From positions 8,985,991-9,049,990 of the forward strand of contig OY811971.1 in NCBI GenBank assembly GCA_963681505.1: a DNA stretch of 64,000 nucleotides. The letters are read 5' to 3'. Shown here piece by piece: positions 20,484 through 35,500 of this stretch (within the stretch, counting starts at the first letter, position 1; the number at the start of each line of letters is the position of its first letter). The DNA is from Eunapius fragilis (taxonomy: Eukaryota; Porifera; Demospongiae; Spongillida; Spongillidae). The position numbers and the translations under genes were made by a program. The notes beneath the pieces are model-generated. The model saw only the letters and a list, made by a program, of their open reading frames with translations, was not told where the DNA came from and ran no database searches.

Positions 20484-23400
20484 CTAATTTTTTGCTTTTT
20501 GGTTTTGCGAAAGTTGTTGACCAACATTATAAGCACCAATCTTGTTCCAATCAACCTTTGTGCGAGTGAATGGAAGTTGCCGACGCAAAGCCTTGAAAGT
20601 TGTTTGGCTCATGGTCTTGTAATTTTCAATCACAGCGGACTAGAATAGGAAACGATATAAATAACAATAAATACTTGACATGAAATGAACCTGGTATTCA
20701 TTTTCTGCTGCATTGATCAGCTTGACAAATTCTTTGGCTGTGCCCTCTTCATTCTGCAAACGAATGAAAACCAGGATCAAATGTCATATGACATCATTGC
20801 TTCGTGAAATCTGACAAAACGTATGCTATTTTACATTATGTAGGTGTCAATAAATGTACCATATGGTGCAACCACTGATAAATTAGTAGTGGGTATGTCT
20901 GACACTGGGGAAAATTCTGGTGGACGATGGGCCTACTAAGCCCCCTGAATATTTGGCATGGCAAAATAACCTTACTTTAAAATAGTTATATAATATATCT
21001 TTCTGGAGTTCTTATTATTTACTGTACACATCAGCTTTCTTTTGGACTACATACACGGTGTGAAAGGTATGTACATATGTGCATGCGAAAAGAACAATTT
21101 TGTTCTGCTATTTTTTTCTTTGGTTTACATGTTTGTAGCTTTTTCGATTACTGTGTATCAAATAGCGTTACTGTGCATGGTAATATTTACCTACATGTAA
21201 GCTGGAGGTTAAACAAATTTGTAAATGTAATTGTTAGGTAGCATCTGTTATGGCTGTTCAAAATTATTACAAGGAACTTAGCAGTATGATTTGCATGCTT
21301 TGTGAGTAAAATCTGAGACACTTCATTGAATGAATGATTGAATGGGGATGAGGTAAACAAAATGACTAGAAGTACACGTCTGGTTACCTTCAACAGTGTT
21401 TACATGCACACTGACCAAGATTTCGGCCGACCCAATGGGATTACAACTTACATAAAGTCATGTGATTTGTTGATGAATAATATAAATTGTTGGTACTTGT
21501 AGTTAATTGGAAAATGGTTATGTACTAGTCAGCAATAAATGAAGCGATCAGCAGAGCTTTGGGGTGCCACTGATATTCAAAAACACGGGAGAAGCACAGT
21601 GATGCATTTTTGAAGAGGGAATGTGGTCACCATGGGCAGTGGATACATTATTGCCTGCTCCCAAAAGCTTTTGACTACCAATGCGGCACAAAGGGTCATT
21701 GTAATTAGCCCTTTAGTTGCCCTACCCTGATGAAAGATCAGGTTTGAGCCATGACTCAATGAAAGGTTAGTTATGGCTAGTTATCTCACGGGTGCACTCG
21801 ATGACTTTTGATTAACATGTTCCACACACTCATCGGGGGCAAATTATTAATTATGATTGGAACCTGCAGTGCATGAATAGTATACTATATCCCATATAAA
21901 CATCTATAGATAAGAATTTTCAGTATGCATGTAAACACACTGTTGAAGGTAACCAGACGTACTTCTAGTCGTTTTGTTAACTCGTCCAGATTCAATCGTA
22001 CGTATGTCTGGCTTGTGAGGCTATTTTTATTAGTGTTTATGTTAATATACTCATATAAATGTATTATCATGTATTAATATATGGGACATTGTCCAGCAAA
22101 ATCGTACCTTCTGGGTAGTTTTTCAAGTTTTCAATTTTTAAAAATTTTCCCCGTGAACTCCAAAGAGCTTCTATCAAATGGTCCTTACGCATCCTAAATT
22201 AGACTATCCATCATGAAGTTATTAGGCACTGAATTTATAATTAGCCATACATTTCAATGCGAGCGTTGCTTTTCTTTTGCTTGTCCTGGAATATTTGAAA
22301 AAGTATCACGAGGGTGATTTTGCTGGACACTGTTCCATATATTGAACTGGACTAATTGGAACATTGTTTTGAATACGGAACTCTTAAGCTAAAATACGTT
22401 AACACGAAATATATATTTATAATTACTCCTTGTTCATAGGTATTATGCATGTAAATGTATACAGTAGTGGTCAAAATAAACATGACGTTTTTATAATGCC
22501 GTTGCAGTCGCACGGTGTGAGTACTACAGTTCAAGGGGCGCACCGTTACCGTGCCGTTTTATAGAACATTAAAAAACTTATTGACACTTTATGTGTCAAC
22601 AAAATCGATGTTGCACCACCGTGCCGTTTAAAAAAACTACTACAACATTTTGATTATGTGCCAACGTAACTACATGTACGAACGCTTCAACATTCCTCAC
22701 ATTAAAAATATTAGTACAGCGGAGCAAAGCAATAAGAAATATTAATGGTCATATAAGAAGCTGTGGATAGTGCATAAATGTTTAAAGGCTCTGGCGATTG
22801 CAAAATGTTTGTTAAAAGAAGATGCTAGCTTCGAGACAAGGAATCCACGACTTTTTGAAGAGGTATGCGACAACTGGCTCCATCTGTTGAAAACAAGGAA
22901 GCGGACGAAAGTCAAAAGCCAGTCATGCAATCCATTAAAGCAATCGTCGAACAGCAGATGAGAGAGGACGACAAGACATCAGCACTTCACCTCCATCATC
23001 TCCTTCGTTCCAAGGGACACTAGCTCTCTCTATGCACCGTCCTTTGCTGCAGACAGGCACTTGGCTGGACATTCCGCGGTAGCGCCTACTGCCAAATGAT
23101 CCGGGAAGCTAATAAAGGGAAGCGATTAGAGTGGACGAGGGCAAACATCGACGAAGCGTTACTACTAAATGCGCACTCAGAAACGTGCTCGCGAACGGTG
23201 ACAACGTTCTATCAAACGGTGTTTGGCAACGGCAATCAAAGAACTTGTTAATTTGGTGTAAACTAGAGGCATCTACGTACAGTACAGTTGGACTAGCGTG
23301 CAGTCTTTTGAAATGACCGTGCAACTGCAACGGCATTACAAAAAACGTCAAGTTTATTTTGACCACTACTGTAAAATGATCGATATGACAGACTACATTT

Positions 23401-26400
23401 CTACCACAGCATGGACTTACACTTGTCTTCAGGGTAACTTTGGCATCCTTGCTTGAAACCAGTTGCACATTTCCATCTTCATAGTAGTGTACCTATAATC
23501 AATGAAGAGAGAGTAACTGAGGCATATAAATGACATGTACATGTACTACACGTTTAATTGCATCATGCAATACATCAGAGCTGACGTTTAAAAGCTTTAG
23601 GTCTATAATTACGAATTATACACAAGTTGAGTGACATAAAACTATTGTCATTTATTGTGCATACCACAGGGGTACATGTACATGTAGTTGGATATGACAC
23701 CGTCAGTTTACACTATATTACCAGCAACACGTACTTGAACTTTCATAGACCCTTCCAACTCAGCACTTCCCCCAGGATTGAATGCTACACTCCATTCAGA
23801 GCGCCAGCGACCATTCCTGTATGGGCATGAGACAGTGTCACAGCAAAATCACCCTTCTGGGGGTTACATATGATCAATTTTATAATTAAAGCCCAACTCT
23901 ATTCATTGACTCAATTAACGTGCAATCATACAGAAGTGTCTAAGTGAAGGTGATTGAAAGGGTATCTTGTACAGCTGCAAAATACATGTACATGTATGCA
24001 AATTTATATGGAACATTGTACGAGAAAATGGGTCTTATGGATTTAGATATATACAGCATCCAAATCAAATCGATACATCACCCAAAATGGCTTCCTATTT
24101 CTTACACAACATACCACATCATTGCTATATGTAAATATATATTTTGGTGTCTTATTAGTACGGGGTACTGACATTACGAGGTCTGATACCCCATAGGGTT
24201 CCAAACGGCCACATCTTCAGGTAGGAGCATTGAATTGCATCAAATTGGGTATGCACATGTACGTTTCTGTTGCTATTGATTAGTTCTGTTCATTACATAT
24301 TACTTTGTCCATTTGGATGCTATATGCATGACTCCTCAAGGCCCATTTTCTCTTAGAACGTTCCACATATATCTACAATTTCATAAATGTGGACGTGAAA
24401 ATTTTATGCTGGCATATATACTTAGTGCAATTGTCAGGATCCTCAGCAAAAGATTACCTGTATTTATCAAGCCAAATATAACATTTAAACATGTGATCAA
24501 TGGTAATACCAATAAGAAGTAACAACCCACATAATGGACATGGCATGAAATACGACCAACAAAGATAACTTACCAATAATTCTGAGGACTATACTTGTGA
24601 TCTTCAATACATACTGTCAACTTAATGCTGCTCCCTGATGACGAGCCATACACCTAATAACAAAGTACATCCAGTAACAGATTAACACATAAACATGTGT
24701 CAACATACAGTCGTCACACCACTAGGGTAGTGATCCTTTAGGTAAGCCTGTATAGCCTTATCCAATGCAGATCTCCATGGTTCTGCAGTTTCGTCGACGG
24801 AAGCACCCTGGATATCGCTGGCTTGCTACATATGCGACATTAATGTATTACATTACACATATGTAAGGATGCATCAAACAAACCTTTCGAAGGTGATCAT
24901 ATTTAAATGCTTTCTTGTTGCGGGGATCTAGGTATCGCCCACCATCTAGTTTGCCATGAGCAGTCACCAATACCTACACCAAATGAATGTCAGTAATGGT
25001 TAACACAAGCAATCTAATAGATATAAATTAGATTGGGGGGTTGGAGCTGGTGCACAAGTAAACACAATTTCTAACTTAGGGGCTAGTATTATGAAGTACA
25101 TGTTTCATAGTTGGGTCTTTGCCACAACCATAAAATTTCATCACTTTTCTGATATTCTTTCTTATGCGATATAGGCACATAATAATTCAACCATATCGAT
25201 TGTATTGTTCCGTCCAATGGATGCAAAACAGGGGCATTAGCTCACTGTTGTATAGAGGGAATTCCATGAGGAAAGGGACCTAATGGACAATAACATTTTA
25301 AAATGCTCCTATATGATCTCTGTTTGACTCGCTGGTACATTCAGACAATTAATGCTACCAACCTTCTATTTTCAGCATCTCGTACCCCAATTCTAATATG
25401 GCATTTGTTTAAAGTTAATTCACATTTGGCCAATCATTTTGTGCCGATGATTTTGGCAAACCATGTCCAATATAATGTATGGGGATGAATTGAGCATGAA
25501 AATGTGCATTAACTTTGTACAGCAATATCTCCGTGTGAATAAGGTATAAATTATCGAACAGAACTTATCAATAGTGTGACAAGACCCCCCTCCCCCCTCC
25601 ACGTGGATATGCACAGAATTTGAAGCGATTTGAACATTCCTATTGGAAGAAGTGGCGGTTTTGAACCCCATGGGGATATCAGCCTTTGTAACACCAACAC
25701 AGAGCTTGTCTAGATCTAAGACATGAAAATCGAATTTCTCATAGAGCAATGGTGTAGTATGAAGTGCTGAAAATAGGAGGTCAATAGCCCTTATCGTATG
25801 GGAGCTATAGCGATTCTAGCGTAAGACTTACAATGTATTTATGGAATTGAGGCAGCAAAAAGGGGCATAATGCCTATTTTTGCAAGTTTTCAAATGATTT
25901 CATATTCAAAGAGATGCTTATGTCCTCTACAACAACTTTTATATGCACCGGAAAATAGTCTGTCCATCATGGAGTTACAGTGACCAGAATTTTTAATTAC
26001 ATGTACATTTTAATTGCATGTGTCAACGTTGATGCTCCTTCCTGGAAAATTTTTATAATATGGGCTAGGTTCCTTTTTGCTGCCTCAACAAATATAAACA
26101 AAGGGAAATTTACTCATGCAGTGTCCCACATAATTAATTATATGGAACATTCAATGAGAAAATGGGCCTTGTGGATTGATATATGGGGCAGTGCAAGAGA
26201 AATTCGGGCTTATGTAGGATTTTGAGAAAATTCCAAGACAACTAAAAGAAAATAATGCTTGCCATTGAAATGTATGGCTAATTAAAAATTCAGCGCTTTG
26301 TAGCTCTATGATACACTGTCCAATTTTGGATGCGTAAGAACTGTTTTGTAGAGAGCACTATCCTGTATCCAAAAACTGTTAAATTTGAAAACTTGAAAAA

Positions 26401-28443
26401 AATTGCAAAAGCCCAATTTTCTCTTGCACTGCCCCATATACAGCACCCTAATAAAATTGATATAAATGTAACAAAGTCTATTGTTCTGGGAGGCATGTAT
26501 GTCCACCAAGGGGGACAGAAAACAAATTGTTTGGCAATTACTCTGGTCAGATTTTTAAACGTATTGCCACATTGTTCAAGTCCTTATACGTTTCGGCTGA
26601 AGCTTTGAAGACCTAACTGTATTAGCTGCTCCTAAAGCAGCATGTCAAAGTCGAGAGACCCAGTACATATGACGTGCGTAATTAGAAATTTTTACTGGCC
26701 TTTAAATGGTGGCTATATATAGGTATGCGGTAAAAGCTAAGCCCTCACTTTCAAATACATAATCTTCTAAATAACGTGGGGATACAAAGTCCTCACCATA
26801 GCTAAATAGGTAATCTTGGGCCCTTGGTTATAAAGTTATGCGACGCATTTTCAAAACTATCTGAAAGTGAGTTATGTACTGGGTGGTCCAGCTTAAACTA
26901 GCTGCTATAAGGAGAACCAAAGACGGTAGAGCTGATAATGGCTGGACGGCTTATAAAAACTATCTTACAATGCACAGTGCAAGCTCATGGTTTTTATGGT
27001 GACCATGTGTATACAAAACTATTGGCAAATACAGGAAGCTGAAACTTGAACACTGTAGGGATAGCACAGTACAGTGTAATAAATAGGCTTTGGTTTTGAA
27101 CATAAACTAGTCCAACGTAATAGCTAGATACACCACAATGGACGCACAAATTTAAGTACGTAAATAACCAACCAACCTGATTGCTCTCGACAGCAGCTGG
27201 AATGAACTGCTCCATATTGTGTTCACTGAAAGCACTGTGAAAAAACAAACATCAAACAACACTACAAGTAGGAAATGTAAACATTTCAGATGTATGTCCC
27301 CATATATCAGTTAACTCATGCATGCCACAATTGCATCCTTATATATGTTTACCATTACTAAGCCACAGGAGAATAGAGCTTTGGTTTCAGACACAAATTT
27401 AAATTTAGCCTCCAATTAAAAAAAAACTATCATGTACAAATGATATGCATTGCCAGTTGATGCATGAATAACCAACCCCCAAAAGACTCCTCCACATAAC
27501 TTTATTATACTGAAGTGCTTTTATCACTCATAACATTTGCTAATTAGATTGTCTCAAGAGTAAAAAGCAAACAATACTGCTACGCTACATGCACATAATA
27601 TCACCAGAGCTATCCTAGTTGCTGGAATTTTTGATGTGGAAGCACATATGAAAATATTTATCCTTAACCGAAATATAAACATTCGAATGGTTTGTACATA
27701 CCTTGAAGCTCCCTCCTTTAATAGCTGGTCATTGTCGAGCAGCACCCTGACATCTTTGGTAATCATATAAGATGTACATGAAATCCTACAATCAACAGTC
27801 AGAGCATGCCTACCATTGAAAACTTCATTGAACTCCCCAGGAGGAGCACTTTTGATGAAGGCTGATACAATGCGCACCTGGGGGGTTAAGATTGCCAAAC
27901 AGGTATTGAACAATATGTGACAGATTGTACAAACATTCTCTGGGATATGCACATCCAGCAGAATCTACATAATAATAAAACTTCATACTAGCAAGTTGAC
28001 AAATGAACACGTGATACTGGTATTTACAGTACACATACTTAAAATGAAGTAGTTTATTTTTGCATGAGTACAAAGGGCATGTTCATACATGAGCACAATT
28101 ATGCACATTGATGGCACGCTATCCAGACCGTTAATATGTAGAAGGGGAGCCGTAGAAGGTACCGGGCAGCTTTCCCTCCCTCCCCCTCCCCAATGTACCT
28201 ACCTATACTACAGAAGGCGACGACAACAGTATGCACCACGCATGGCAAATCAGCCCTCCTAATTAACGAGTTGTTGGGTATACCGCCGTTGTCGGGAAGG
28301 TTTATATGTAACAGGGTATCACCAAATGTCAATAGTAATCAGCGCAATCACATCACATTTTTGAACGAAACTGTACGAACGATCCTGAAGAATAGTATTT
28401 AGGTTCATACCTTTTCTTTGTCTGATATCTGCTCACTAGACAT
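20484..28443 (-). CDS. CAPZA: F-actin-capping protein subunit alpha
   Basis: Eleven exons, in transcript order: 28443-28411, 27877-27814, 27753-27702, 27234-27177, 24973-24884, 24825-24709, 24653-24574, 23816-23735, 23492-23421, 20753-20691 and 20639-20484. All phases join, giving 288 residues (human CAPZA1 has 286). Characteristic blocks are [51 protein letters not shown] and the C-terminal [18 protein letters not shown], which precedes the actin-binding tentacle. The alpha subunit pairs with CAPZB to cap filament barbed ends. Introns 1, 2 and 5 are short, while introns 4, 9 and others are swollen by MITEs and a Tc1-type element. One alpha gene is usual in invertebrates, so no paralog number is assigned. 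Confidence 0.95.
21303..22018. repeat. Inverted repeat of ~100 bp arms in a CAPZA intron
   Basis: The segment 21303-21412 (with GACTAGAAGTACACGTCTGG and GGTTACCTTCAACAGTG) is matched in reverse by about 21922-22018. Arms are about 85-90% alike, separated by about 500 bp without a gene. Probably an aged foldback element. Confidence 0.65.
22079..22342. mobile_element. MITE, ATATGG-end family, member 1
   Basis: Ends ATATGGGACATTGTCCAGCAAAATC and its inverted partner (about 25 bp) bound 264 bp. The inner core ATTAGACTATCCATCATG is shared with the elements at 25847 and 37656. Non-coding. Confidence 0.75.
22462..23371. mobile_element. Non-autonomous Tc1/mariner-type element
   Basis: Terminal repeats start CAGTAGTGGTCAAAATAAAC and match for about 55 bp at both ends. 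The element is flanked by TA on both sides, the expected Tc1/mariner target duplication. The 910 bp interior holds only broken frames; one, near 23095-23150, reads like the [14 protein letters not shown] stretch that follows the DNA-binding part of Tc1 transposases. It sits in a CAPZA intron. Confidence 0.8.
24005..24371. mobile_element. MITE, ATATGG-end family, member 2
   Basis: Left end TATATGGAACATTGTACGAG and the inverted right end (...AGAACGTTCCACATATA) bound 367 bp in a CAPZA intron, with AAAATGGG/CCCATTTT continuing the arms. Non-coding. Confidence 0.7.
25847..26088. mobile_element. MITE with TTGAGGCAGCAAAAAGG ends
   Basis: 17 bp perfect terminal inverted repeats bound 242 bp. The core AGTCTGTCCATCATGGAGTTAC matches the cores of members at 22079 and 37656, although the ends differ, so these are related families with diverged termini. 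Confidence 0.7.
26181..26440. mobile_element. MITE, ATATGG-end family, member 3
   Basis: Ends ATATGGGGCAGTGCAAGAGA and the inverted partner (TCTCTTGCACTGCCCCATAT) bound 260 bp. A loose half copy (TATATGGAACATTCAATGAG) lies just before it at about 26138. Confidence 0.75.
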
Positions 28444-30165
28444 TGGCGCCGCTACTAAGGATGATGGGCAAAATGATGAAAAACAAATGTAGTCACCACC
28501 GCCTTATTTGGCTATCACACGACCAATGTAAGTCACGCGTCAAAGTATTTTGGGCACGAGGGTCGCGAAACATGTGACGTCACGGCTTAACTCGAAACGG
28601 TAGACAGGTTGCCAGAGCCGGTGAGCAGAGAAAGCATCCATTCCCTGCAAGGAGCTGTGGTGGGTTCGCGCCCCTGTAGTAGTTAAGGCAGTGGTGCTGG
28701 GGCATCCTCTCTAGATGCTTTCGAATGTATTGTTTTATAACTAGTTCTAAACAACCACAGCTGTCAGCATCAGACTTGCTGCCATGTGAAAAACGATCAG
28801 CAATTAAAGTGACTCTAATCACATTATTCCATCATGCTCCCAATCTACCCAGAAGGAGTGCGTTCAGGGTGTGCAGTGGTCATCGGAGCTCCACTATGCG
28901 ACATTCACATATTACACCCTGTCTTTTCCTGGAGACCTAGCCCATGACTGCGTGATCAGGATATCCTCTTAATGCACTCCTTGCCACAAACTGGTGGCTA
29001 ATTCTTAGGTCTGCTTCCCACCAACATTGGCTGAGAGCAGTGTAGTACTCCCACTTGTACTGGTAGACCTTTTAATTTCAATGATCCACCATGTGTTTTT
29101 GTTTGAGCCAGATCAAGGTCAGCATTTTCTAGAATCCTTATAGCAAGGAGAATTCAAACGAAGTTAAATGTGTCCCTTCTTCAATAGGCACTTCAAACCC
29201 ACACCAATTTGTCATGTTGCACATGTATTATTCCTGTGACTCATGGTACCTACCAATCACATGAAAATGAAGCAAAACTAATCAAATCAGCAGTTTTTAT
29301 GGTCAGTACTGGTCAATTTAGGAAGGCTAGTTGTCTACCTTTTTCCTGGCTTGTGGACCCAATAAAAGATGCTAATGACAGCCATTATTTTTTTAAACAC
29401 TCCTGCTTCATCCTAGTATAGTACCGATTTTAATATGATGGTCATACCTTCCATAGAGATGCTGAGGCTTAAGAAACCATCACCGGCCTGCTAGGTGCTT
29501 CAATCCATTAGCACTTGGCCTAAACCATCTGCAATGTAGACATTAGCTAAACTCATTTCATTTTGGGGAGACATGGTTGACAGGGGAATGCCAAGGCATA
29601 TGACCCAGTTCAGTTTGGTAGTAATGCCTCCAATGTAGCTGGCCAAATGCACCCTGCTATCTTGCATAGTCTGGTGCTATGATATGATACACATGCAGCA
29701 CAATGGCACACTTGCCTTCCAAGTCTGGGGGTTCAGCTAGGGTACCCAAAATCCTTTTTAAGTATTTCCCACTTTTGCTCCAAAGAATCATAATCTGCAG
29801 TTCATATGGACACTGAGATGCCCTAGACAATGGAGTGTTAGCCAGTACTTAATTTGAATGCCTCAAACATTGCACTTGATTGAAAGAAAACTGGTAAATG
29901 TATGCATAGTACATGGTTCCATTTAAGAGGGTAGGACAGGATGAGGAGCGACGAGTCACTCTCTGAAATATATATGTATCGTGTCAACTTTTAAAAAGCA
30001 TGTTCACTGACTATTGAAATATGTTCTATTACTGAACTGAAAACAATCATCAACTTAAAGCAACACTGAAGCATACATAGTAATACAGAGTATGTGCCAA
30101 CATATAACAGTTCCATTGTACGATGCTCATCCTGGATGTAATTATGCATGCAAGAACGCAAGTTG
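28444..30165. other. Intergenic between CAPZA and RAP1
   Basis: CAPZA upstream region and RAP1 3' flank. Frames of up to 80 codons near 28580-28940 resemble nothing I recognise, and no repeat partner was found in the window. A CpG-rich patch (about 28530-28590) just upstream of CAPZA fits its promoter area. Confidence 0.4.
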
Positions 30166-31729
<1,564 letters not shown>

Positions 31730-31985
31730 TCTCCACAATATGAAGGATTAACTACAGACAAGAGACAAATATACCAGACAGAACAATTTGAACGCGCAAC
31801 TCCCCCCCCCCCCCCCCCCCTCCCAACCTTTCCCCCTTTCTCCTCCCTCCCCGTTCGCATCAGCGGGGCAGCTAGTGTATCAGTGTACTAAAGAACGTTA
31901 CACGATATCATCACAAAGAAGTGTGACACAAGCTACAATACTCGCAGTTACAAATGAAAAGGTATGAAAAGGAACGCAAACTTAC

Positions 31986-32206
31986 CTGAAGTATCACTTG
32001 CGTCGGTAACCGTGGTACTGATAGGTGCGGTCAAAGATGGCAATTTTTATATTTGAAACTACTGTTACTATATTTAGTACGGACCGCGTACTCTATTTAT
32101 AGTAGCACACAATTATATTATATTACCGCGATGGTATATTTCATAGTCGACTATTCATCCCCCGACGCATTGGCCATCGACGGTTGGCGTTGAAATAGTG
32201 AGCGAG
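31986..32206. promoter_or_regulatory. Probable shared promoter of RAP1 (-) and F-box/WD40 gene (+)
   Basis: On the minus strand a donor (GTAAG, 31985-31981) marks the end of a RAP1 5' noncoding exon starting upstream of 31986. On the plus strand a donor follows 32206 (GCGAG|GTAAGA), marking a 5' noncoding exon of the F-box gene. The two first exons therefore lie within about 220 bp, head to head. CG-containing blocks (CGGACCGCG, CGACGG) sit between them. Start sites are inferred, not seen. Confidence 0.55.
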
Positions 32207-32565
32207 GTAAGACCATAAAAGTGTGCCGCAACTATTGCTTGGGAGATGCGGGGTATAGTTCAATGTGTGAGTACTTAAATAATGAGCCTTTACAACACAA
32301 CTAATGTCTCCTCAGGATTACATGCAGCATGTATCTGTCAACGTTATTAAACATGGCTTACGCAACTTAGATAGTCATATGAATAGCGGGGGTGGGAGGG
32401 GGCGGGGAGGGAGAGGCTATTTTAGAGCGTTCAGTTGAAATTCCCTGCTTAGCTTTATAAAGGATGTAGGTACACTCACCAACTGTTCCAAATGATGCTA
32501 TTTGTATTGCAAAGTACATCATTCCAAAGTTTCTACCATTCCAAAATAATTGACCCTACATAAAT

Positions 32566-35500
32566 ATGTTGTGTCATGGTAAGAACTACTCTACCATCCA
32601 CAGCATGAACAACCCATGCTCATTTTGTGATGCTCAAGTACTACCTCATAATCATGGAAAGAGTCTGTTCGGTACAAGTAGTGGTACTCGGACCAAAGCC
32701 ACTTTAACTGGCAATGTGTATTGCAGTGATCAATGGACTGACCTTTCGTTAGGCTATGAAAAACCTAGTTCTCATAATAGTACATTGCATGCGCAAACCT
32801 TGCCTCCAAAGCTAGGTTTGAAACAAGAGCTAGCTGCCTTGACAGGATGTGTAAGCCGCTGCAGGTCTGTTTTCTCTCCTGAGCCTGTGGCTGCTGCAGT
32901 TCTACCAGGTGCCCAAGACCAAAATAACCTTATCCACACATGTGAACTTAACAAAGTGTTCACACCAGCTGCATTAAAAGATAATGACTATTGTGACTGC
33001 CTAGACTGTCGGGGATGTACTACATCAGACAACACGACTGGCCAGCTAGTTAAACAGACTTCATTTGAATACGACCACCTTGATAACATCTGGAATGACA
33101 ACGGTCATGAAGAAAACCCATGTGCTGTAAGTGTTCATTTTAGAACAGATCTCTCTTCTGGACATTTAGAATCACAAAGACTTGCAGATGAGATTACTGC
33201 AGTGCCACACCTGCAAATTGACAGTGGGAGCTTTAGACAACCAAAGTGTGGGGGCAATGAGACACAAATCAGTAGCTTGGGTAGCAATGTGAACAACAGT
33301 GCTACTATAACAATGAATTTCACTGATCAGTACAATTGCAACCATTCCGATACGATAGCCCCCACTTTCACTGATAGCCCCCACCTTTCAACATGGCCAA
33401 GAAATCCTAGAAGAAGAGTTCACCATAATAAAGTAGACACTTGTGTAGAAAGTATGCCATTTGCACTAAATGTACCAAGCACAGCCAAGATAACCTTGAA
33501 AGGTTCCCAACCGACTCAATCTTATGGAAGCTCCAGTAGTATGAGGTCACTTCACTCCCTCTGCTGTGAAAAATCCTCATTACCATTCCGCAAAGGGATT
33601 GATGGAGTTACTTTCAAAACTAGGATGGAAGTGAGATACTTATGATGTTTATTACCTTTGTGATTATTTATGCGTAAATAATTTTCAGACACTACTCTCT
33701 TGGTTTGAGGAATTCAGTGATGACCAGAGAAATTCCTTGCTTGGGAAGGTTCTGGTAAGGTTGTGTCTAATTTTTGTATAGCCTTGGCTGAATTATTGTA
33801 CTTGTCTTGTATGTATTATAGGAAGAATGCAACTGTTCTCAAATGCATCTATTGTCATCCTACATGGAGCCAATTTTGCATAATGGGTGCCCACATAATT
33901 GCCAAGACCCACTCTCATGGTTTCCACCATCTGTGTCATATCATATTTTGTTATTCTTGGATCCAGGTATAATCATGCATCACCAATGTGGTTTGTTCTT
34001 ATGTTGGTCATAATGAAGGATTTGTGTTCACACCAGTGGCTGTTCATGTGTGCTTGGGTGTGTATATGCAGGTGTGTGCATCTGTGTTACATGTTGATAC
34101 TGCGTAAGAATGTATGGTTTCTGTGTAACATGAATGTTAACTGCACGATCAAGCATTCAATGAATTAACCTTTTTCTTATAAAAGCGGCATTGACCCCTT
34201 ATTTAGATTACTCCAGGAATTGCTAATTGCACATCTGCAACTAAATGTTCTTGCACATTGTTTTTATGTATTTAGGCACAATATAAATTTAATTGTACAT
34301 GTAGTTCAACTAAAACCTTGTCCGCTGTTGTGACCAATTAATCGTTGAGTGATCTAACCTTGCATATGTTGTGGGTCATAATGTTCTCTTTGTTTCATTA
34401 ATTAATGCCCAATCTTGGTAAGCAATAATTATGTATTCATAAATAATACAGCTATTCTCGATTGTAGTGGGTTCTGGTAGCCAGCTACTTTTGACCTTTT
34501 TCAAGTATCTCATATGTCCATTACAGTGCGCACTGTTGTTAAAGGACAAGAATTTTTGTTTTGGGGTACTTGATTTGTGGAAAGGAAAGCATTAGAAGGA
34601 GGGCTCAGACTGTGTTAGATATGAATGGTTAACATTAATAAAATAACTATGCAATTGCATGTCAGGGTAAATATTCATTATGGTCATATATCTGTTTCTA
34701 CCATAGCTAGCCTATGCCAGGCAAGTAGAGTAAACAAAGCATGGAATGCTATATCCAATGACCCAAAACTGTGGATGATTCACTGCAGGTAAGGTTTTGA
34801 TCATAACCGACACACAGGCAACTTAGTTTGCACTTTTCTAGAAATCTGTTGCTGTCACCTGCTGGAGAGAGTAAACAGCGCTGCTTAAATGTTGATCCTG
34901 ATGGCACTGTGCAGGTTTGTTTTTTGTTCCTGTTTACATAATTTATTTCCATTGTTTTTCAGTGGAAAAAAATGTATTCCGAGAGGTTCAGATTGAGGAG
35001 GAACTGGTTAAAAGGATATTGCACTGTGAGAACGTTTGAAGGGCACACTCAAGGTTAGTAGTCCCTTGTACATGTAGCCAGTTCATGAATGTTACATGGT
35101 TATGAGCTCTAAGTTGCCAGGTTAGTTAAAAAAAAGATAGATGTGATGTGACTATAATATGTATGCTGTGTACATTGATGCCAATAAACATGGTGATGTA
35201 TTGATTGTGCTTAGGGATATCTTGTGTCCAATTTGATGAAACCAGGATCGTAAGTGGTTCATGGGATAAAACAATTAAGGTTTGTGAATTATTCATATGT
35301 AACAGGCATTGATACCTAAGGAGGAAATGTGTGTCTCTGTAAATGTACAGGTGTGGAACCGTCGCACCAACACTGCCTGGGCAGCTTTGACTTTATCTGG
35401 GCATTCTGGCACAGTTCAGTGCCTACACCTTCATAACAACAGGCTTGTTAGTGGGTCCTCTGATAGAACTATCAAGGTACTGTACATGGGTGCTGTGTAC

